Positions 12,871-18,523 of a DNA stretch of 18,523 nucleotides are shown here, one piece after another. Position 1 is the stretch's first letter, and the number at the start of each line of letters is the position of its first letter. The notes beneath the pieces are model-generated. The model saw nothing but the letters and a program-made list of their open reading frames with translations, ran no database searches and was not told where the DNA came from. Made by a program: the position numbers and the translations under genes. This stretch comes from JBJXFK01 sp046155505 (lineage in GTDB: Bacteria; Planctomycetota; Phycisphaerae; UBA1845; Fen-1342), in NCBI GenBank assembly GCA_046155505.1, contig JBJXFK010000097.1, positions 1 through 18,523 of the forward strand, given 5' to 3'.

Positions 12871-14231
12871 GCGGCACCTCCGGTCGGGCGATTGCCGCCG
12901 CGTAGGCGCGCCAGCATGCGATGAACGAAGTCGAGAATCAGCCCAAAGTCGGCGGCGCGCGGGATGAGTGCCCGCGCCGGGCTAAGACCCGCGACGTGCC
13001 AGAAGACGAGCGACGCGGCGAGCAAGGCGAGCGCCTGCGCAGTCAGGCTCGCGCACGCGAGGCCCATCAGGCCGAAGCGCGGAATCCAAAGGAAGTCGAG
13101 TGTGATAACGACGACAGCCGACAGAAGGCTGCAAATGCTCGTCCAGTGGGCCATGCCGCGACCGTCGAACTCCGCCGTCATCAGTCGGAACAAGCCAAGG
13201 CAAACGGTGGACGGAATCAAGACCCACATAGGTTGAATGATCGGCAGATACTCGCTGCCGTACAACGGGCCAACGATCAGCGGTGCGAGGATTGCAAGAA
13301 CGAGACCGGCGGCGAGCGTGGCGATGAGTGTCACGCGCAGGACGCGCGCGGTGGCTTCGCCGTCGCCGGTTTGGTTTGCCGACGTGTGGCTAAAGAGCAC
13401 CGTCGCGGTGACTGTTGGCAACACCAAGAGCTGGTTGGTAAGCGCGAGTGCGATGGAGTAAAGGCCGGTGGATTCCTCGTTCGTCAGGAAGTTCAGGATA
13501 AACATATCGAGGCGAAAAGATGCCATGTTGAGCAGCAGCGAGGCGAACGTAAGCATGCTGTAGCTGACCATGCCGCGATAGAGCGGAAAGCTGAAGCCAA
13601 ATCGCCACTTCCGCCTGCCGAACCAAAACCACATCCACGGAACGACGACCAGCGCGAATACGGCGATGTGCCCGATGATGTACCAGGGCAACGCGCTTGA
13701 CGGCGGAGGAGCGTCGGGTTGGTCGCGAACACCGGCGACGAACAGGATCAGGACTGGCAGCATCAAACAGATGTTCCAGACGACGAGGAACTTCGACCGC
13801 AGCCCGAATTCGCGCAAGCCTGCATGCACCGATGTGATCGCGCTCCAGAAACCCATGATCACGGTCAGGCCGAGCGCAAGCCAGAGGATCGTCGGCGTCG
13901 CACCTTTGAGCAGTCCCTTTTCCAGGAGCGGCGGGTAGAGAAACCAAATTAGCAGCGTCACAAGCGGCACATAAAACGGGATGAGCAGGTTTGTGGTGAG
14001 CACAGTGGGCAGATTCGCCGTGTCTTTGCCGAGAAAGTAGCCGGTGGGGCGTTCCCAGCGAATGCCCAGTACGAGCACGGCGATCGACGCGAAGCTGAAC
14101 ACAAGCGCATAGATTCCGCGCCCGTCCGGGCCCAGCGCGCGGGCCGTCAGCACGCCCGCAAGAAAGTTGAATGCCACTGTCCCGGTTTCGGCGACAAACG
14201 TCATGGCCGAGTCTTTGAGCAATCGGGACAT
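12867..14231 (-). CDS. Polysaccharide flippase (Wzx/MATE-like)
   Basis: A 454-aa polytopic membrane protein of the polysaccharide-transporter (Wzx, MVF/MOP superfamily) class, which moves undecaprenol-linked glycan units across the cytoplasmic membrane. The typical N-terminus is present: LLKDSAMTFVAETGTVAFNF followed by GVLTARALGPDGRGIYALVFSFAS, where the ALGPxGxGxYAL segment is a family hallmark. About twelve hydrophobic segments can be counted, among them 45-60, 78-97, 114-135, 149-166, 188-207, 225-250, 264-285, 300-325, 333-352 and 365-435 in pairs. Charged loops lie between, and a basic C-terminal tail ends GNRPTGGAA. It sits between two glycosyltransferases, 15 bp after one and overlapping the other by 4 bp, as expected for a Wzx/Wzy-type locus. 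Substrate is unknown. Confidence 0.88.
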   Translation of the reverse strand: MSRLLKDSAMTFVAETGTVAFNFLAGVLTARALGPDGRGIYALVFSFASIAVLVLGIRWERPTGYFLGKDTANLPTVLTTNLLIPFYVPLVTLLIWFLYPPLLEKGLLKGATPTILWLALGLTVIMGFWSAITSVHAGLREFGLRSKFLVVWNICLMLPVLILFVAGVRDQPDAPPPSSALPWYIIGHIAVFALVVVPWMWFWFGRRKWRFGFSFPLYRGMVSYSMLTFASLLLNMASFRLDMFILNFLTNEESTGLYSIALALTNQLLVLPTVTATVLFSHTSANQTGDGEATARVLRVTLIATLAAGLVLAILAPLIVGPLYGSEYLPIIQPMWVLIPSTVCLGLFRLMTAEFDGRGMAHWTSICSLLSAVVVITLDFLWIPRFGLMGLACASLTAQALALLAASLVFWHVAGLSPARALIPRAADFGLILDFVHRMLARLRGGNRPTGGAA

Positions 14232-14246
14232 CGTGTGGGTCCGTTC

Positions 14247-15464
14247 CTAGCGTGCCAGACGCTTTGCCTCTTGCACGAGCGACTCAAACTGGGCCGCGAG
14301 ACGATCCACTTCAAAGCGAGCCACGTTTTCGGCGACGACCGGCGGTAACGCCGACGCGCCGCGGCGCGCGATTGACTCGAGCAATTGGGCGATTTTCTCG
14401 GTCTCGGCTGCTTCGAAACACGCGCCGCCGTATTCGCGTAGCAGTCGCGCGCTGCAACTGTGCGGGGGGGTAATGGCGATGATCGGGCGGCGGCTGCCGA
14501 AATAATCGGCCAGCTTGCTGGGAAAATACGGGCTGACCTCCTGATCCGCGTCGATCAGCAGCAAGCCGTGGGCGGTGCGCATTTCGCGCAGGCTCTCCCA
14601 ATAGTTCACGCGCCCGCGATCAACGGCGAGGCCCGGATGCACCTCGTTGAATCTTCTGTCCGCGTCGAAGAGCTGGTCGCCGACCAGTTCAATGCGCAGG
14701 TTTTCAAGCGGAGCGCCGCGCTGCTGCGCCAGTCTGAGGGCGTCGATGAGCGGCGCGGGCGTACGGCGGGGCGAGAATCCGCCGAGATAGCGCAGAATTA
14801 CCGGGCCACTCGCCGGCGGATCCTCATCCGGATACTGCTCGGGGTCGAAAACGTGGTGCAAGGTACGGAATTTGTGTCTTTGGGTCGGGTACTGCAACGC
14901 GACGTGCTGCGTCAGTTCTTCGCTGACCGTGATCGAAAGGTCGGCCGCGGCGGCGTACGCGCGCTCGGCAAAGTTGAAGAATTGCTGCCGCACCCAGTTA
15001 CCGACTTCGCTGTACGGGTTGTTGGCCCACGGGTCGCTGTAGTGCGCGATCCACGGGAGCTTCGGGAAACGGCGTTTTGCGACGAGCGCGGCCGAATGCG
15101 AATCAATCGGCATCGCGAAACTGAAGAGCGCGTCATAGTGCTGCACGCCGAGTTTTCGCACCTGACCGATCAGCGCGGGGCCGGCGGCCTTGGCCCATCC
15201 CGGAAAATTGTGCCCCCACGCGGCGGCGACAAGCTTGTCGCGCAGCGAGCGATCGGGATTGGGCAACTCGATCGTGCGAATGTTGGGCGTATTGATCCAC
15301 TCGGCCACGCGCGCGTCAAAGAATGCGCCAAGCGTGGAGCGGTCGACCGTTACGACGTCGATCTCGTGCCCACGCCGCGCGAGGTACTTCGTCAGCTTGC
15401 CGAGTTGCAAACTGCGGGCCGCGCGGCTCGGCGGAAATCGAAACGAGCAGAAGAGCAGCTTCAT
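14247..15464 (-). CDS. GT-B glycosyltransferase of the polysaccharide operon
   Basis: A 405-aa protein starting MKLLFCSFRFPPSRAARSLQL, the first Rossmann strand of GT-B glycosyltransferases with the acceptor/lipid-facing loop. HYSDPWANNPY (about 166-176) is a signature of a family of EPS-locus glycosyltransferases. The donor half contains VILRYLGGFSPRRTPAPLIDAL, LRIELVGDQ and LLIDADQEVSPYFPSKLADYFGSRRPIIAI, where FPSKLADY takes the place of the canonical EX7E nucleotide-sugar motif. The start at 15464 is chosen because it makes the ATGA overlap with the upstream gene and begins at the conserved first strand. The frame is open to 15731, but that extension overlaps the upstream gene and has no family features. 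A run of seven C on the coding strand (near 14464-14470) lies in a P-P codon pair. The sugar is unknown. Confidence 0.84.
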   Translation of the reverse strand: MKLLFCSFRFPPSRAARSLQLGKLTKYLARRGHEIDVVTVDRSTLGAFFDARVAEWINTPNIRTIELPNPDRSLRDKLVAAAWGHNFPGWAKAAGPALIGQVRKLGVQHYDALFSFAMPIDSHSAALVAKRRFPKLPWIAHYSDPWANNPYSEVGNWVRQQFFNFAERAYAAAADLSITVSEELTQHVALQYPTQRHKFRTLHHVFDPEQYPDEDPPASGPVILRYLGGFSPRRTPAPLIDALRLAQQRGAPLENLRIELVGDQLFDADRRFNEVHPGLAVDRGRVNYWESLREMRTAHGLLLIDADQEVSPYFPSKLADYFGSRRPIIAITPPHSCSARLLREYGGACFEAAETEKIAQLLESIARRGASALPPVVAENVARFEVDRLAAQFESLVQEAKRLAR

Positions 15465-16303
15465 GGCGTTGCCGTCGCTCCTCTCGTTTCCCGTCGCACA
15501 ACACGAATCGTCGAGCTCATGGTCCAGGTTTCGCCCGGCTTCATGATGATGTTTCCGCCGACCTGTATGGTCGGGCGGATCCACGGGTGCTTTTCGCACG
15601 CGCGCCAGAGCACGCCGCGGAGTGATTTGACCCAGAATGACGACTTCGATGAATACGCGGCGTGACGCACGCGCAGCACATATTCGTCCGACGCGGCGCA
15701 TTCGGTGAGCAGCCGATGGTGCATGATCCACTGCCCGTCCGGCTGGTCGCGCAGGTACGTGTACATGCCGAGTCGGCCCGGAGCGTCGGGGACGTCCGCA
15801 TCGAACGCAAGCTCGATGCCGTTGCCGATCAGTCGCGCCGAACTCGTTTCGTGCTGCATGAAGCGATTCAGCCCTACGTGGGCGGGGGCGCGTCCGGCGA
15901 TGTCACCGCGTTGAAAGTCGGCGGCGCGGACCGCGGATCGGATGACCATATCGCCCATCGCGCCGACGCCGACGCTCTTCAGGTGATAGGTGCGCCGCAG
16001 AGTGCCGGCGTCGAGACGATCGTCAAAACGGAATTCGTACTCGCCGCACGGTAGCGCGACGACAATCGTTCCGTTCGCACGATCTTGCGCCGAGTTGACT
16101 TCGCATTTGTTGATCGTGACGCGGTTGCCGCCAAGCCTTTCGTGCGAGAAGAAGCCGTACCAGTCGCCGAATTCGCACCCGCCGCCGGTAAATCGAATGA
16201 TGTCATTGCCACAACGCAATGACTCAATCACGCCCGTCTTCGGGCTGGCCGTAAGCGAGTCGATCGGAATGATCGCGGCAGGCGTCGTGGCGGCTGATGG
16301 CAA
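15461..16303 (-). CDS. Unrecognised soluble protein in polysaccharide operon, 280 aa
   Basis: I do not recognise this protein. It has no signal peptide and no membrane helix. Its sequence alternates short polar and hydrophobic stretches typical of a beta-rich fold: NDIIRFTGGGCEFGDWYGFFSHERLGGNRVTI in pieces near 32-64, GTIVVALPCGEYEFRFDDRLDAGTLRRTYHL (about 78-108), then RLGMYTYLRDQPDGQWIMHHRLLTE and, at the end, IRPTIQVGGNIIMKPGETWTMSSTIRV. It might be a sugar-mutarotase-like or carbohydrate-binding beta-sandwich, but that is only a guess from texture. The start is a TTG at 16303 with AGGA 8 nt upstream; no ATG exists before the middle of the frame, and a GTG at codon 25 is the alternative. 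The frame is 23 bp after the ligase gene and overlaps the next glycosyltransferase by 4 bp, so it is a true operon member. Residues F, W, Y and H are frequent, as in glycan-binding proteins. Confidence 0.72.
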   Translation of the reverse strand: MPSAATTPAAIIPIDSLTASPKTGVIESLRCGNDIIRFTGGGCEFGDWYGFFSHERLGGNRVTINKCEVNSAQDRANGTIVVALPCGEYEFRFDDRLDAGTLRRTYHLKSVGVGAMGDMVIRSAVRAADFQRGDIAGRAPAHVGLNRFMQHETSSARLIGNGIELAFDADVPDAPGRLGMYTYLRDQPDGQWIMHHRLLTECAASDEYVLRVRHAAYSSKSSFWVKSLRGVLWRACEKHPWIRPTIQVGGNIIMKPGETWTMSSTIRVVRRETRGATATP

Positions 16304-16326
16304 TCGCGTTTCCTGCTTCCGTGGGA

Positions 16327-17712
16327 CTAGTTCGCGATCCCGCCCGGGTTTGCGTAGTGATTCGGCGGCAGACGTCGCGGCTGAGGCAAGGCGACCGCCG
16401 GCGCGCGTCCCGCAGGTGTCGATGTCGGAGACGTGTTGGCGTAACGGCTCATTTGCAGTGCTGCGGCGGAGATCCCAAGCGACAGGTAAAACAGCGTCGC
16501 GGTTTCATTCGTCGTGTCGGCGAGACTGGTCTCCACGATTCCCTGTGCGGCGACGGCCAGTGTGGCGGCAAGCGTGTAGATACCGATGACGCGGATTTTC
16601 TCGTCCTTGGCTTTGGTGACGCGATACGAGAGCCATATCCCGCGAATGACCAGCGCCATGAAAACCGAAATGCCGACCAGCCCGCCATCAAAGAAAGCCT
16701 GCAAATACGCCTGATGGAATTTCTTGGCGAAGTTGCGTTCGGACCATGCGGATGCAGAGCCGGAACCCCAACCCAACACGGGGGACTCCATGGCGCGCTC
16801 GAACGCGGCTGCCCAAATCTCCGACCGACCCGTCGAGTCGAGGCTGCCGAGGCGATCCGCAAGGAAATCCGCATCGACAAGTTTGCCGAGCAAGGGGAGC
16901 GCGACGACGAAGAACCCGCCGCCGACGAGCAGGGCGATCAGCGCGCCGCGGGCACGGAAGAAAAACAGCATGACCACGACCGCGCCGCCGAGCGAGAACA
17001 GTCCGGTGCGCTGCGTCGAGGCGATCATGCACAGCAGATTCACGAGTACGGCACCAGCGACCGGCCAGAACCAGCCGGCCGCCTGTTTCGACAGCAGCAG
17101 CCAGATCATCGGAATGGTCACGGTCGTTGTCGCCATCGACATCGTCTGCGGCGAGGTGAAAAAGCTCTTGAAGCGCGAGATGCCGCTGCCGCCGCCGCCG
17201 GCGATGAAGAAGACGTGAACGACGGCCAAAATGACGCCGACCACGGAGATGGTGCGCAGGAACTTCAGCAGGTCGTCCGGCCCGTTGCGTGCCCGACCGA
17301 AGCACATGAGAAATGCAGGGATCGCCAGAATGTAGAAAATCGCGCGAACGAGACCGTTCTCAAGCGATTCGGAATAGAGCATTCCCACGAGGTTGATGAT
17401 GGCATAGGCACCCAGCAGCCCGAGGGTACCGCCATCGACCGGCGCGGGACGCATCAGCGCGGTGAGAGCGGCAAGGCCGAGAAAGAACCAACGACCCAGA
17501 GATGCCGCGCTGGCAATCGCGCTGTTGTCGGCCGTTGTGAACAGCGAAAGAGTGAGCAGCACCAGCAGCGCGAGCCGGGTGTTTTGGGTGGCGACGATGT
17601 AGCCGGTCAGAACGAGAACGCCGAAGAGCGCGGACAACTGCCCGAAACCCATCGATTCCGTGTACTTGCTCAGAATGGTGGTGATGATCTCAAACTGAGC
17701 CAGCAGCATCAT
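16327..17712 (-). CDS. O-antigen ligase/polymerase-like membrane protein (Wzy_C family)
   Basis: A 461-aa polytopic membrane protein with about twelve hydrophobic segments. It is of the O-antigen ligase/polymerase class, which joins glycan units on undecaprenol at the periplasmic face. Diagnostic parts: STQRTGL (232-238) before the Wzy_C region, LGSLDSTGRSEIWAAAFERA (288-307), SPVLGWGSGS (310-319) and the periplasmic loop HQAYLQAFFDGGLVGI (333-348), whose His and Arg residues are typical of the catalytic loop. The C-terminal 35 residues are Pro-rich and probably unstructured. Whether it polymerises repeat units (Wzy) or ligates them to a carrier (WaaL) cannot be told from sequence. It starts ATGATG, with the first ATG (17712) overlapping the stop of the upstream gene by 4 bp. 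Confidence 0.86.
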   Translation of the reverse strand: MMLLAQFEIITTILSKYTESMGFGQLSALFGVLVLTGYIVATQNTRLALLVLLTLSLFTTADNSAIASAASLGRWFFLGLAALTALMRPAPVDGGTLGLLGAYAIINLVGMLYSESLENGLVRAIFYILAIPAFLMCFGRARNGPDDLLKFLRTISVVGVILAVVHVFFIAGGGGSGISRFKSFFTSPQTMSMATTTVTIPMIWLLLSKQAAGWFWPVAGAVLVNLLCMIASTQRTGLFSLGGAVVVMLFFFRARGALIALLVGGGFFVVALPLLGKLVDADFLADRLGSLDSTGRSEIWAAAFERAMESPVLGWGSGSASAWSERNFAKKFHQAYLQAFFDGGLVGISVFMALVIRGIWLSYRVTKAKDEKIRVIGIYTLAATLAVAAQGIVETSLADTTNETATLFYLSLGISAAALQMSRYANTSPTSTPAGRAPAVALPQPRRLPPNHYANPGGIAN

Positions 17713-18523
17713 TCGCCGTCGCCTTCCGTGGGCACTGCCCGCGATTCAGCCTTCGTCGCTTCCGCCACGCGTGCGAGCACATCATCTCGGTAGCGCGTCA
17801 GGTTCCGCACCTCCGCCGGCGACCGCCCGCGAGCGGGCAAACCCTGCGCGAGCGAAGCCGCGAGCTGCGCGTTCCGTATCTGACCATCGGAAGCGCTCAA
17901 ATGCAACTCGACCAGGCCCCGCAGCGTATCGGGAGAATACGGTGCTTCGCGCAAAGATTGCTGGTACATCTCGTAAGCGAGCCGATCCTCGCCGAGCAGC
18001 CGGTGGCATTCCGCGACGTGACACTCGCCGACGCCGTCGAGGCCGATGCAGCGTAGCGTGACCAGCATGTGGTACCAGCCGCGCGCGGCTACGTAATCCC
18101 GCTTTTCGAAATACTGATCGCCGGCCTGCAGCGCGATCCACGCGGTCACATGCGCCACGAACATCAGCAGCATCGGAGACGCGAACGCGAACTGCCAACC
18201 CAGGCCCCGCCAAATGGGCGGTCGCCAGACGACGATGCCGATGGTCGCCATCGCCAGTGCGACGCCGATCGTCGCCGGCAGCGACACAAAATACGCGGAT
18301 GCCACTGACGCCGCGAAGAGCAGCCAAATCGCGACCATCGAAGTGGTGCCACCGCGGAGCGACACCGCGATCGCCACGCCGGCAGTCGCCAGCGGGGCGA
18401 AGACGATTGATTCCTTGATCAGCAGCCGAAAAATCGGCCAGTCGAACACATCTAGCCACCGGTTGCCGACGACCTGATGCGACAGCGGCCACCAGATCAG
18501 AATGCCGCCGCTCATCGCGTCCA
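17709..18523 (-). CDS. Membrane protein with TPR-like tail, possibly 5'-truncated
   Basis: The frame is open to the right window edge. The first visible Met is at 18515 (268 aa from there), but two further in-frame codons precede it, so the protein may be longer. Residues 31-130 hold four hydrophobic helices (about 33-52, 57-78, 80-97, 109-129). Residues 131-215 are helical and TPR-like, for example AGDQYFEKRDYVAARGWY, AECHRLLGEDRLAYEMYQQS and PDTLRGLVELHL. A charged tail ends TEGDGE. This arrangement resembles the C-terminal part of O-antigen ligase-like proteins that carry TPR repeats, or a separate assembly partner of the ligase encoded immediately after it (4-bp ATGA overlap). No catalytic residues are visible in the part present. 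Confidence 0.68.
   Translation of the reverse strand, partial: DAMSGGILIWWPLSHQVVGNRWLDVFDWPIFRLLIKESIVFAPLATAGVAIAVSLRGGTTSMVAIWLLFAASVASAYFVSLPATIGVALAMATIGIVVWRPPIWRGLGWQFAFASPMLLMFVAHVTAWIALQAGDQYFEKRDYVAARGWYHMLVTLRCIGLDGVGECHVAECHRLLGEDRLAYEMYQQSLREAPYSPDTLRGLVELHLSASDGQIRNAQLAASLAQGLPARGRSPAEVRNLTRYRDDVLARVAEATKAESRAVPTEGDGE

Noticed and set aside
12921..13700. 259-codon + strand frame opposite the flippase
   Set aside because: Same effect: a charged, low-complexity antisense reading of a polytopic membrane protein.
14461..14472. Run of seven G (+ strand) inside a glycosyltransferase as a phase-variation tract
   Set aside because: Seven is at the low end for phase-variable homopolymers and common by chance in GC-rich genes; the frame is intact and there is no sign of a switch.
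14460..15665. 401-codon + strand frame opposite the GT-B glycosyltransferase
   Set aside because: Arg/Val/Glu-rich sequence without recognisable motifs, antisense to a recognisable glycosyltransferase.
16297..17793. 498-codon + strand frame, very rich in charged residues, opposite the ligase-like gene
   Set aside because: Its composition is what the complement of membrane-protein codons gives (hydrophobic codons become Glu, Asp, Gln, Lys or Arg codons). The - strand has Wzy_C motifs and operon overlaps.

Overview
The window is GC-rich bacterial chromosome with no rRNA, tRNA, CRISPR array, integrase or transposase that I can see. I infer a Planctomycetota-like (possibly Phycisphaerae-type) origin. 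The grounds are the TolC-like exporter with its SLSQPLLRGFG-type core, the TMTC-like membrane/TPR glycosyltransferase, the lipoprotein Gfo/Idh/MocA oxidoreductase and intergenic spacers filled with small hairpins. This placement is inference and was not tested by search.

Layout: (1) 1-2796, + strand: the 3' end of a SAM methyltransferase (probable BtaB) overlaps a DUF3419/BtaA gene. Together they are expected to make the phosphorus-free betaine lipid DGTS. A stand-alone ATP-grasp ligase follows. (2) 2797-3444: a long spacer with a 24-bp triple tandem repeat, further hairpins, a 24-codon membrane-peptide gene on the - strand with a very good ribosome binding site (3170-3244), and a near-consensus promoter (3361-3389) for the next + gene. 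(3) 3445-7522, + strand: a lipoprotein outer-membrane TolC-family channel overlaps a TMTC-like multi-spanning glycosyltransferase with a C-terminal TPR tail. (4) 7535-10847, - strand: a Gfo/Idh/MocA-family oxidoreductase with a lipoprotein signal, a hairpin-packed spacer, and glutamine-dependent NAD synthetase. (5) 10960-11637, + strand: deoxyribose-phosphate aldolase, divergent from nadE. (6) 11656-18523, - strand: a tightly coupled surface-polysaccharide operon. In transcription order it holds a membrane/TPR protein (open at the window edge), an O-antigen ligase/polymerase-like protein, an unrecognised soluble protein, a GT-B glycosyltransferase, a Wzx-like flippase and a GT4 glycosyltransferase. 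Three junctions are 4-bp ATGA overlaps.

Working together: the polysaccharide operon has the parts to build, flip and polymerise or ligate a surface glycan. The BtaAB pair remodels membrane lipid. The TolC/TMTC pair suggests envelope export and glycosylation. nadE and deoC are housekeeping. The best candidates for something undescribed are the 24-aa membrane peptide, the unrecognised 280-aa protein inside the polysaccharide operon, the TolC-TMTC pairing, the oxidoreductase with two possible starts (exported or cytosolic), and the spacer hairpin families.
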